Source: Mesorhizobium_B sp964242945 (GTDB lineage: Bacteria; Pseudomonadota; Alphaproteobacteria; Rhizobiales; Rhizobiaceae). Taken from it: 64,000 bases of DNA. Location of the stretch: NCBI GenBank assembly GCA_964242945.1, contig CAXTCF010000002.1, forward strand, positions 1 to 64,000, given 5' to 3'. This document shows positions 8,711-16,725 of this stretch, in pieces; position 1 is the first letter of the stretch, and the number at the start of each line of letters is the position of its first letter. The position numbers were made by a program, and so were the translations under genes. Below the pieces are notes generated by a model. It saw only the letters and a list, made by a program, of their open reading frames with translations, searched no databases and was not told where the DNA came from.

Positions 8711-9454
8711 AAACACCCTTTGCGCGAAAGCGCACCTTCTGCGCTCTCGTGATAGATCGACCGCGCGGCAGTGGCTACACCGCTGCGCCGGCTTATTGCC
8801 GTTGGCGCGCAACCGCCGCGGACGCCTGCGCGGCTGATCGCGCGCACAAATCGCGAAAAATCGCGCCGAGCGTCGGAAGCTGGCTTCGCCTATCACACTT
8901 CCGAACCGGCTCGAAACCGTCCCGGCGCGTGTGGCAAAAAAAGCTCCTTTGGCGATCGGGCATGAGGCGAGAACAGGTGTGGCCGATCGGCAGCGGGAGC
9001 CGTTTCCATGACATCGGGGAAGCCGCGCGGCGTGGAGGATGCGCACGAGGAGGGTTGGGCTGCTTCTGCCGGCCGACGGGGTGGAGGCGGCGTTTAAATG
9101 TCAGGCTTTGCTCAAAAAAATCGCAGCGGTGGCGGAAGTTTCGGCGGCCCATCCCACGCGGCCTGCTTGTCCTGAAACGGTCGAGAAGCCAGTCAAAGCC
9201 GTGACACCGCCGGGCCATTACAGTCTGCCCGCTCTGCCATGATGGCTTCGGAGTGGCGGAAAGCTGTTCCCATTGAGGCAATATGACCCACGGTCCTTGA
9301 CCGGCTGCGGGTCGCCCGCAACCGTTTCGCGCCTATGATAGTTGAACTTTGATCGGCCTGCGGCTGCGGCTGAGATGCGGGCGTGCGGCCGGTCGCGTCG
9401 TTGGCATTGAGAACGGCCGGGGGAGACGGCTTTCTTCAACAAGATAGGACTTCT
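8711..9454. other. Divergent intergenic region upstream of the inositol operon
   Basis: This 744-bp stretch separates galE from the inositol-phosphate synthase gene and should hold both promoters. Several open frames cross it but none has a plausible start, domain or composition; the longest (8793-9281, minus) is rich in R, P, C and W, typical of a noncoding shadow. No clear operator was identified. Confidence 0.45.
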
Positions 9455-10651
9455 ATGTTAAACGTTACACACAGGCCTGAGCGATTGGGAGTCGCCATCG
9501 TCGGGTTGGGAGGTGCTGTTGCGACCACGGCGGTAGCCGGCATCGAGATGATCAAGGCCGGCTCCAACCGGCAGGACGGACTGCCGCTGGCCGATGTTTC
9601 CGTGCCGGGCCTGAGCAACTACCGCGACATCGTGTTCGGCGGCTGGGACCTGAACGGCAACGACCTGGGCGCGGCTGCGGAAGAGCACGGCGTGCTGTCC
9701 AAGGCCGACCTCAACGACGGCGCTTCGGCCCTGAAGAGCATGAAGCCCTGGGCCGCCGTAGGCAGCGGCAGGTTCTGCAAGAACGTGGTGGGCCGCAACA
9801 TGGCGGCTGCCAAGAACCACCGCGAAGCGGTCGAGATGATCTCCGATGACATCCGGCGCTTCAAGGAGGAAAGCGGCGTCGATCGCGTGGTGGTGCTCAA
9901 CCTCGCCTCGACGGAAGCGTGGCCGGACCTGACGGTGGACACGCTGAACTCGGCGGACGCCTTCGAGAAGGGCCTGGACGGCAGCGACGAGGCGATCGGC
10001 CCGGCCATGCTATACGCCTACGCGGCGATCTCCAACGGCTATGGCTATGCCAACTTCACGCCGAGCGTGGCCGCCGACGTGCCGGCCTTGCTGAGCCTCG
10101 CCGAGGAGCGCAACGTGCCGGTGGCCGGCAAGGACGGCAAGACCGGCCAGACCATGATGAAGACGGTGATCGCGCCGGCGCTCAAAGCCCGCGCGCTGCA
10201 TGTGGACGGCTGGTTTTCCACCAACATCCTCGGCAACCGCGACGGTCTGGCCCTGACCGACCCGAACTCGCTGCAATCCAAGCTCAACACCAAGGGCGGC
10301 GTGCTGGACGAGATCCTGGGCTATCCCGTCGAGGATCATCTCGTCGATATCCGCTACTACCGCCCGCGCGGCGACGACAAGGAGGCTTGGGACAACATCG
10401 ACGTCACCGGCTTCATGGGCCAGAAGATGCAGATCAAGATCAACTTCCTTTGCAAGGACTCGATCCTGGCGGCGCCGCTGGCCATCGAGATCGCGCGCGT
10501 CGTGGGCTTGGCTTCGCAGCGCGGCGAAGGCGGTGCCCAGGAGCAGCTGAGCCACTTCTTCAAGGCCCCGATGGTCAAGTCCGGGAACACAGTGGAACAC
10601 AACTTCTTCCGCCAGGAAGCCATGCTGATGGACTGGCTACACAACGGTTGA
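9455..10651 (+). CDS. Inositol-3-phosphate synthase-like protein
   Basis: The enzyme class converts glucose-6-phosphate to myo-inositol phosphate using NAD. The start ATG 9455 is chosen because AGGA lies five bases upstream; the frame is open a further 24 codons but without homology. At 398 residues it fits the shorter bacterial/archaeal type. Near the N-terminus VAIVGLGGAVATT is the NAD-binding loop. VVVLNLASTE, AYAAISNGYGYANFTPS, GKDGKTGQTMMKT and the SILAAPLAIEI segment are characteristic of the family. It is first in a tight operon with HD, methyltransferase, TIM-barrel, GT4 and PIG-L genes, so its product is probably consumed by them rather than by phosphatidylinositol synthesis. Confidence 0.92.
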   Translation: MLNVTHRPERLGVAIVGLGGAVATTAVAGIEMIKAGSNRQDGLPLADVSVPGLSNYRDIVFGGWDLNGNDLGAAAEEHGVLSKADLNDGASALKSMKPWAAVGSGRFCKNVVGRNMAAAKNHREAVEMISDDIRRFKEESGVDRVVVLNLASTEAWPDLTVDTLNSADAFEKGLDGSDEAIGPAMLYAYAAISNGYGYANFTPSVAADVPALLSLAEERNVPVAGKDGKTGQTMMKTVIAPALKARALHVDGWFSTNILGNRDGLALTDPNSLQSKLNTKGGVLDEILGYPVEDHLVDIRYYRPRGDDKEAWDNIDVTGFMGQKMQIKINFLCKDSILAAPLAIEIARVVGLASQRGEGGAQEQLSHFFKAPMVKSGNTVEHNFFRQEAMLMDWLHNG

Positions 10652-10658
10652 TCCCGCT

Positions 10659-11609
10659 TTGCTCGACCTCGTGGACAAAGAACGCATCTCCGCAGATGCG
10701 GAACCGCCGCCAGCCACGCTCGACCCTTCGCTGAAACCTCTCTTCGGCGAATTGGGCGACCTGAAGCGCGTCCGCTCCGCCGGGCGCGAAGGATCGATCG
10801 CCAGCCGGCTTTTTCAGCAGAGCTGGGCTGAGCTTGTGGCGGGCGTCGATCCCGGCACCGTGGCATACGCCATCACCGGCCGCGCGCTTGCCGCCGGCCG
10901 GATGGGTGACATCGACGGAAATACCATGCTGGCAGCCGGCGTGGCGCCGGACGAAGCCGCTGCCGTGCTGTGCGCTGCGGTGGAAGATGTGGGCGAGGGC
11001 TTGGAACCGGCCCAGCGCCGCAGTCTGGCGGAGGCTGCATCGATGCCGCCCGGCCCTGCCGCGGAAAGGCTGCCGGCGTTTGTCGCCGCGCTGCAAGCTC
11101 AGCCTCGCGCGGGCGTGACCTGCCCTGGCAAGCCGCGCATCATCCTGGAGCCGCCGGAAAACCACGCCGAGCACTGCCTGATGGTCGCCGTCTATGGCGT
11201 GCTGCTATCGCCCCGCTACGGCGCAAGGCCGGAAACGGTCTTCCTGGCCGCGATCGCCCATCACTTCCACAATGCCGGGCTGCCGGATTCCGGTTTCACC
11301 GGCGAGATGCTGCTCGGTCCCCATCTGCTGCCCGTGATGGAGCACTTCACCCGCGCGGCATTGGCTGAGCTGGCGGCGCCGTTGCGACGGCAGGTTGAGG
11401 AAGCACGCAGCATCCTGCCCGATGCCGCCACGCCGGAAGGCCGCGCCTTCCACGCCGCCGACACGATCGACCGCGTGATGCAGATCGCCCAGCACCTGAC
11501 CGCGGCGACGCTCACCATGGACCGCGTGCTCGGCGAGATGGCGCTCGTCCACGACGGCCCGGTGAAAGGGTTTCAGGACCGCGTGTTGGCCGAGATGGGC
11601 TTGCCGTGA
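10659..11609 (+). CDS. HD-domain putative phosphohydrolase
   Basis: The start is uncertain: TTG 10659 (316 residues) or GTG 10671, both 7-20 bp after the synthase stop, so translation is probably coupled. Residues 1 to about 150 form a helical region I do not recognise. A C-terminal HD domain is supported by ENHAEH (about 167-172), AHHFHNA (histidines about 201, 202 and 204) and FHAADTIDR (aspartate about 268), the metal ligands expected for the superfamily. By position it could dephosphorylate an inositol phosphate or glycosyl-inositol phosphate, the step lacking a known enzyme in mycothiol synthesis. That function is inference. Confidence 0.75.
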   Translation: MLDLVDKERISADAEPPPATLDPSLKPLFGELGDLKRVRSAGREGSIASRLFQQSWAELVAGVDPGTVAYAITGRALAAGRMGDIDGNTMLAAGVAPDEAAAVLCAAVEDVGEGLEPAQRRSLAEAASMPPGPAAERLPAFVAALQAQPRAGVTCPGKPRIILEPPENHAEHCLMVAVYGVLLSPRYGARPETVFLAAIAHHFHNAGLPDSGFTGEMLLGPHLLPVMEHFTRAALAELAAPLRRQVEEARSILPDAATPEGRAFHAADTIDRVMQIAQHLTAATLTMDRVLGEMALVHDGPVKGFQDRVLAEMGLP

Positions 11610-12724
11610 CGCTCCGTTCGCCCGTTTCCGGGGCGCCCTTGCACGAGGACACGCCGCACAGCCTATGTGAGCCGGATGGGCGGCGCTGGGCGGTGGTGGA
11701 TGGCATTCCCTTCCTGCGCACCGGCCGCGACGACCTCGCGCGCGAAGCGCTCGCGTGCCTCGACAGGGGCGACGAGGCCGGTGCGCTGGCCGAACTGCTG
11801 CGCGATGCCGACGACTGGTGGAACGAGCCGCCGCCGGACCGTGCCGCCTTGCGCGAACTGATCGCCGACCGCGACCGGCTGAGCCTGCGCGAGGCGATGG
11901 CGGGTTTGGGCTTCGGCCGTGTCGGCGACTATTTTGCCCACCGCTGGACCGACCCGACTTTTCTGGCTGGCCTGGGCCTTCTCCAGGCGCATTGGAATGC
12001 CCCGGTCGCCGCCCTCGAATTGGCTTGCGGCATCGGCCACTATCTCCGGGTGCTGCGGGATCATGGCGTTGCAGTCACAGGCGGGGACGTGGTGTGGGCG
12101 AAGCTCTGGATTGCGCGGCACTTCGTTGTCGGCGCGGAAGCGAAGCTCGTCTGCTTCGATGCCGCTGCACCTTGGCCTCTGGCGGACATGCGCTTCGACC
12201 TCGTGCTCTGCCAGGACGCTTTCTACTTCCTGGAACCCAAGCCGACCATCCTGGCGAAGCTGCGCGGGACCCTTGCGTCCGGCGGCGCGCTTCTGGTCGG
12301 CCACGTCCACAACCGCGAAGCCACCAACCACTCTGCCGGCGCCGCGCTGACTGCCGGGGAAGCCGCGGCGCTGTTTCCGAATGCTCTGGCCTATGACGAC
12401 GCCGAACTGACGCGCGCCGTTGCCGAGGGCCGGACACCCCTGTCGCGTCCGCTGTCCGATCTGCGTGCCGCCGAGGCTTTTGCTCTGGCCGAAACGGCGG
12501 GGGCAGCCCCGATCAGCCTTTCCCCTTCATCCTCATCGCCCCGCCTGCGGCGCAACCCGCTTTACCGGCAGACCGGCGACCGCTGGACGATCGCTTGGCC
12601 TTCATCCCGCTATCAGGCCGAATATGCGGCGCTTGCCACCTTCCCGCCGGAGGACGACAGCGCCGGCCCGACGCCGGAAAATGTGCGCCGCCGCGTCTTT
12701 GTCGAACTGCCGGAGCGCTGGTGA
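11606..12724 (+). CDS. SAM-dependent methyltransferase with Trm112-like N-terminus
   Basis: The GTG start overlaps the preceding stop in a GTGA arrangement, so the genes are translationally coupled. The protein has 372 residues. The N-terminus (about 1-40) resembles a Trm112-like domain (LRSPVSGAPL, then WAVVDGIPFLRTG) but lacks the cysteines of the zinc-binding form. A Rossmann-type methyltransferase core begins at about residue 135 with ALELACGIGHY, followed by a GGDV acidic strand and FDLVLCQDAFYFL. The likely substrate is an intermediate of the inositol glycoside pathway encoded around it; no direct evidence identifies the position methylated. Confidence 0.85.
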   Translation: MTLRSPVSGAPLHEDTPHSLCEPDGRRWAVVDGIPFLRTGRDDLAREALACLDRGDEAGALAELLRDADDWWNEPPPDRAALRELIADRDRLSLREAMAGLGFGRVGDYFAHRWTDPTFLAGLGLLQAHWNAPVAALELACGIGHYLRVLRDHGVAVTGGDVVWAKLWIARHFVVGAEAKLVCFDAAAPWPLADMRFDLVLCQDAFYFLEPKPTILAKLRGTLASGGALLVGHVHNREATNHSAGAALTAGEAAALFPNALAYDDAELTRAVAEGRTPLSRPLSDLRAAEAFALAETAGAAPISLSPSSSSPRLRRNPLYRQTGDRWTIAWPSSRYQAEYAALATFPPEDDSAGPTPENVRRRVFVELPERW

Positions 12725-12758
12725 TGGGCGTTTCGGCGTTTCATCCAGAAGGCATTCC

Positions 12759-13604
12759 GTGACTCTGCGCTTCGCCTACAACACCAACGGCACGGCTTCC
12801 CACCGGCTGGACGACGCGCTCGTGCTGATGAGCGAGGCGGGTTATGCCGGCGTGGCGCTGACGCTGGATCACCATCACTTCGACCCGCTGGTTGGTGATT
12901 GGGAAGCGCGCTCCTGGCGCCTCAAGGAACGCCTGGATGAACTGAGGCTCGGCTCGGTGATCGAGACGGGTGCCCGCTACCTGCTCGACCCGCGCGCCAA
13001 GCACGAGCCGACTTTTCTGTCCGCCTCGGCTGAAGGGCGCGCGCGGCGCGTGGCCTTTCTGAAGCGAGCCGTGGACATTGCCGCGATCCTGGGTTCGGAG
13101 GCTGTTTCGTTCTGGGCTGGCGTGCCGAAGCCGGGTGTCGATCACGGCCAAGCGCGCGGCTGGCTCCGGGACGGCGTCGCCGCAGTTGTCGAATACGCCG
13201 AGGCGCGCGGCGTCACGGCGGCGCTGGAGCCGGAGCCTGGTATGTTGATCGAAACCGTGGACGATTTTCTGAACCTGGCGGAAGGTCTGCCGAGCCTCAA
13301 GCTGGCGCTCGACCTCGGCCATTTGCTGGTGACCGGGGAGCGCGAGCCGGCCGCCGCGGTTCACGAGTTCGCGCCGAGACTGGGAACGGTGTCCCTGGAA
13401 GACATGAAGCGGGGCGAGCACATTCATCTGGCTTTCGGCGAAGGCGACATGGACACGCCGGCCGTGCTGGACGCGCTGGAAGCCGCAAACGTCACTAGAC
13501 TGGTCTGCATCGAGCTCAGCCGCGACAGCCACCGCGCCGACCGCATGATCCCCGATGCGATGGCTTATCTGCAAAACTGCCGCGGCACGCCGGCGAGATC
13601 TTAA
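12759..13604 (+). CDS. Sugar phosphate isomerase/epimerase-like TIM barrel
   Basis: The GTG at 12759 is chosen because AGAAGG lies five bases upstream, giving 281 residues; the frame stays open upstream through the methyltransferase gene. The sequence fits the xylose-isomerase-like AP-endonuclease-2 fold: LRFAYNTNG at strand 1, LTLDHHHFDP, VSFWAGV, ALEPEPGM (metal-binding glutamate), KLALDLGHLL, VSLEDMKRGEHIHLAFGEGD and VCIELSRDSHRA. These acidic and histidine residues suit a divalent-metal isomerase. IolE, IolI and IolH of inositol metabolism share this fold, so it may isomerise or epimerise the inositol moiety. Exact reaction unknown. Confidence 0.85.
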   Translation: MTLRFAYNTNGTASHRLDDALVLMSEAGYAGVALTLDHHHFDPLVGDWEARSWRLKERLDELRLGSVIETGARYLLDPRAKHEPTFLSASAEGRARRVAFLKRAVDIAAILGSEAVSFWAGVPKPGVDHGQARGWLRDGVAAVVEYAEARGVTAALEPEPGMLIETVDDFLNLAEGLPSLKLALDLGHLLVTGEREPAAAVHEFAPRLGTVSLEDMKRGEHIHLAFGEGDMDTPAVLDALEAANVTRLVCIELSRDSHRADRMIPDAMAYLQNCRGTPARS

Positions 13605-13613
13605 GAAAGCCCC

Positions 13614-14846
13614 ATGCGCATCTGCTTCGTCAGCCGCCGCTTCTTTCCCGCCATTTCCGGCATGAGCGTCTATGCGATCAACCTGCTGCGCGAACTGGTG
13701 AACGCCGGGCACGACGTCACCATGATCAGCCAGTACCGCGGCGATCCGTTCGGCACAAAGGTCTATGGCGGCGGACCGCCGCCGCCTGTGCCGGGCGTGC
13801 ATGTGATCGGCTTGGAACAGCTTGGCGAGCAGGAAAACGGCGACTTCGAGCGCGACATCGACCGCATGGTGGACGTGATCGAGGCCGAGCACGCCAAAAA
13901 ACCGTTCGACATTCTCCACGCGCAATACGGCTACCCTACCGGCTGGGCCGTTCTGCTCGCTTCGCAGAAGCTGGGACTCCCGAACGTCGTTTCCATTCAA
14001 GGCGGTGACGGCCATTGGGTGGGATCTTGCTGCGAAACGCACAAGCTCGCTATGCGGAACGTGCTGAACCACGCCAACGCGCTGCTGATCGGCGGCGAAT
14101 CCTTCATCGACGAGGTGACGGAGCGCCTGGGCACCGCGCGCGATCGCTTCATCGTCGTTCCAGGGGCGGTGGACACCAACCGCTTCTTTCCCGCCGACGA
14201 GGGCCGCGTTGGCGCCGCAGCTGAGCCCGCGCGGCTGCTCTATCACGGCCGGGTTGACCGCCGGAAAGGCGCGCTCGACTTTCTGGATGCGCTGGCACTG
14301 CTGCGGGAACGCGGCGTGCCGTTCCACGGCATCGTTTCGGGCATCGGGCCCGACGTGGAGCCATGCCGAGAACTGGCGGCAAAGCACAATCTTGGACCTG
14401 ACATCGTCAGCTTCACCGGCTATGCCGACTACGACGCTGTGCCCTCGCTCTACCGCGAGGCCGACGTGTTCGTGTCGCCGACCTACATGGAAGGCTTCTC
14501 CAATACGATCCTGGAAGCCATGGCATCCGGCCTGCCCAACGTGTCCTGCTTCGCGGTCGGCGTGAACGACTGCCTGCGCAACGAGGAAAACGGGCTGTTG
14601 ACCCAGCCGGGCGACGTGCCGGCGCTAGCCGAATCGCTGACCCGCATCATCACGGACGCAACGTTGCGCAGGCGCATCGCGCAAGCCGGCCTGGAGGAGT
14701 GCCGGCGCGTTTACTCCTGGACGGCGGTTGGCCGGCAGATCATGGCCGTTTATGATCAGGTTGTGGGCAAGCAGCCCGACGCTGCCTTCAGCCCGGACCT
14801 GCCGATGACGCCCTGCCGCTTCCGCGCGGAACCGCACCTGCTGTGA
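13614..14846 (+). CDS. GT4 family glycosyltransferase
   Basis: This 410-residue GT-B enzyme starts 9 bp after the TIM-barrel gene. The N-terminal acceptor domain opens with MRICFVSRRFFPAISGMSVY, the usual glycine-rich GT4 beginning. The C-terminal donor domain has LLYHGRVDRRKG, FTGYADYDAVPSLYREADVFVSP split over two adjoining motifs, and EGFSNTILEAMASGLP with the conserved E-x7-E pair (about residues 293-301). Mycothiol MshA is a GT4 enzyme that joins GlcNAc to inositol phosphate; the same chemistry is proposed here from operon context. No membrane segment is seen, so it acts in the cytoplasm. Confidence 0.92.
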   Translation: MRICFVSRRFFPAISGMSVYAINLLRELVNAGHDVTMISQYRGDPFGTKVYGGGPPPPVPGVHVIGLEQLGEQENGDFERDIDRMVDVIEAEHAKKPFDILHAQYGYPTGWAVLLASQKLGLPNVVSIQGGDGHWVGSCCETHKLAMRNVLNHANALLIGGESFIDEVTERLGTARDRFIVVPGAVDTNRFFPADEGRVGAAAEPARLLYHGRVDRRKGALDFLDALALLRERGVPFHGIVSGIGPDVEPCRELAAKHNLGPDIVSFTGYADYDAVPSLYREADVFVSPTYMEGFSNTILEAMASGLPNVSCFAVGVNDCLRNEENGLLTQPGDVPALAESLTRIITDATLRRRIAQAGLEECRRVYSWTAVGRQIMAVYDQVVGKQPDAAFSPDLPMTPCRFRAEPHLL

Positions 14847-15589
14847 CGCGCACGGCGCTCGCTTTCTCCCCGCACTTGGATGATGCCGCCTTTTCCTGCG
14901 GCGGGACGCTGGCTGAACTTGCCCTGAACGGTTGGCGTGTGGTGGTGGCAACGGTGTTCACCGCTACCGTACCTGACCCGCGGGGATTCGCGCTCGCCTG
15001 TCAGCTCGACAAGGGGTTGGGCGCGGAAGTGGACTATATGGCCTTGCGCCGCGCGGAGGACGCGATGGCTATGCAGGCGCTGGGTGCCGTTCCCGGCTGG
15101 CTGCCGTTCAGGGAAGCGCCGCATCGCGGCTACGAGTCCGCGCCGGCGCTGTTCGGCGGCGTCCAAGAGGCGGACCAGATCGATGGCGTGCTCGGTGAAG
15201 CGTTCAGTGCGCTGATCGCGCAGCACCGGCCCGACCTCCTGCTAGCCCCGCAGGCGGTGGGCGGGCATGTCGATCACATCCAGGTAGTGCGGGGCCTCAA
15301 ACAGGCTTTGGATGCCGATGCCCTTCCGGTGCTCTGGTGGACCGATTATCCCTACGCGATCCGGCGCGATACACCCAGCCGGCCATTCGCCCAGGAGTTG
15401 GAGGCGCTTCCCGCCCTCGACTTTGCCCTCGGCGAAGCGTCGCTTACCGCAAAGCAGGAGGCCGTGCTTGCCTACCAGAGCCAGATCGGCTTCCAGTTTG
15501 GCGGGGCAGAGGCCCTGGCGCAGCGTTTGGCAGAGGCAGGGCGCACCGAAAGCTTCCGCGGCAGCGGCGCATTGCCACCATCGCCATAG
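14843..15589 (+). CDS. PIG-L family deacetylase
   Basis: The 248-residue protein starts at GTG 14843, overlapping the glycosyltransferase stop as GTGA, which implies coupled translation. The diagnostic zinc motif SPHLDDAAFSCGGT sits at residues 9-22 (His and two Asp), and the partner histidines appear in GGHVDHIQV near residue 140. PIG-L enzymes remove acetyl from GlcNAc attached to inositol (MshB, PIG-L) or from related conjugates (BshB). Directly after a GT4 gene and four genes after an inositol-phosphate synthase, deacetylation of a GlcNAc-inositol is the natural reading, still inference. It ends the operon. Confidence 0.92.
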   Translation: MTRTALAFSPHLDDAAFSCGGTLAELALNGWRVVVATVFTATVPDPRGFALACQLDKGLGAEVDYMALRRAEDAMAMQALGAVPGWLPFREAPHRGYESAPALFGGVQEADQIDGVLGEAFSALIAQHRPDLLLAPQAVGGHVDHIQVVRGLKQALDADALPVLWWTDYPYAIRRDTPSRPFAQELEALPALDFALGEASLTAKQEAVLAYQSQIGFQFGGAEALAQRLAEAGRTESFRGSGALPPSP

Positions 15590-15684
15590 GGCGGCCGCGG
15601 GCTTTGGCTGTGGCATGCCGGACATCATAGCGCGAGCCTTCGAGCGGCTGAAGGTCTGGCCGTAACTCTCGGTGGATAAGCGCG

Positions 15685-16725
15685 ATGCGTGCGATGATCT
15701 ATGAAGCGTTCGGCGTCAGGCCGGAGATACGGGTGGTCCCCGATCCGGCGCCGGCGGCGGGCGGCGTTGTCGTGAAGGTGGCGGCGACCGGGCTGTGCCG
15801 CAGCGATTGGCATGGCTGGATGGGCCATGACAGCGATATCCGGCTGCCGCACGTTCCCGGCCACGAACTGGCGGGCGAGGTTATTGCCTGCGGCGCAGGT
15901 GTTTTCCGCTTCGGCCGAGGTGACCGCGTGACGGTGCCCTTTGTTTCCGGCTGCGGCCGGTGCTTCGAGTGTCGTTCTGGCAACCAGCAGGTCTGCGAGC
16001 GGCAGTTCCAGCCGGGCTTCACCGCCTGGGGCTCGTTTGCGGAATATGTCGCGCTCGACCATGCCGACGGCAACCTCGTTCGCCTTCCGGAAAGCATCGA
16101 CTGTGAAACGGCGGCAAGCCTTGGCTGTCGCTTTGCTACGTCATTCCGGGCCGTCGTGGATCAGGGGAAAGTAAGGGGCGGCGAGTGGGTCGCCGTTCAC
16201 GGCTGCGGCGGGATAGGCTTGTCCGCGATCATGATCGCCGCCGCGATGGGTGCGAACCCGGTTGCTGTCGACATCTCGACCGAAAAGCTCGATTTGGCTC
16301 GCAGTATCGGCGCAGTGGCGACGATTGACGCAAGTAGCACCGCCGATGTTCCGGAAGCCGTGCGCGGGATCACGGGAGGCGGCGCTCACTTGTCTCTCGA
16401 CGCGCTCGGCTCGCCCACGACCTGCTTCAACTCGATCAAGAACCTACGCCGCCGGGGCCGCCATGTTCAGGTAGGCCTGATGCTGGCGGAGCACGCGACG
16501 CCGCAGATCCCGATGGCGCAGGTGATCGCCCACGAACTGGAGATCTACGGCAGCCACGGCATGCAGGCCTGGCGCTACAACGCGATGCTGGAGATGATGG
16601 CGCAGGGCAGGCTACGCCCGCAGCACCTGATCGGCCGCCGCATCAGCCTCGATGAGGCGGTGCAGGAATTGATGGACATGCCAGCATCACGGGATCTCGG
16701 CATCAGCGTTATCAGCCGCTTCTGA
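15685..16725 (+). CDS. Zinc-dependent alcohol dehydrogenase
   Basis: The 346-residue medium-chain dehydrogenase has the catalytic zinc ligands in TGLCRSDWHGW and GHELAGEV, and the structural zinc motif CGRCFECRSGNQQVC (four cysteines). The nucleotide-binding loop is GCGGIGLS with a following VAVDIS acidic strand, suggesting NAD. It lies 95 bp after the PIG-L gene on the same strand. It could oxidise a hydroxyl in the inositol pathway or act independently with the M20/MttB pair, whose genes converge on it. Its 3' end overlaps the M20 gene by 14 bp. Substrate is unknown. Confidence 0.9.
   Translation: MRAMIYEAFGVRPEIRVVPDPAPAAGGVVVKVAATGLCRSDWHGWMGHDSDIRLPHVPGHELAGEVIACGAGVFRFGRGDRVTVPFVSGCGRCFECRSGNQQVCERQFQPGFTAWGSFAEYVALDHADGNLVRLPESIDCETAASLGCRFATSFRAVVDQGKVRGGEWVAVHGCGGIGLSAIMIAAAMGANPVAVDISTEKLDLARSIGAVATIDASSTADVPEAVRGITGGGAHLSLDALGSPTTCFNSIKNLRRRGRHVQVGLMLAEHATPQIPMAQVIAHELEIYGSHGMQAWRYNAMLEMMAQGRLRPQHLIGRRISLDEAVQELMDMPASRDLGISVISRF

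Noticed and set aside
8793..9281. A 162-codon minus-strand frame before the inositol operon
   Set aside because: No ribosome binding site, no recognisable domain, and composition (R, P, C, W) typical of a noncoding frame.
9455..15589. Full mycothiol pathway
   Set aside because: No MshC-like cysteine ligase or MshD-like acetyltransferase is present in the window, so only the early-step analogy is claimed.
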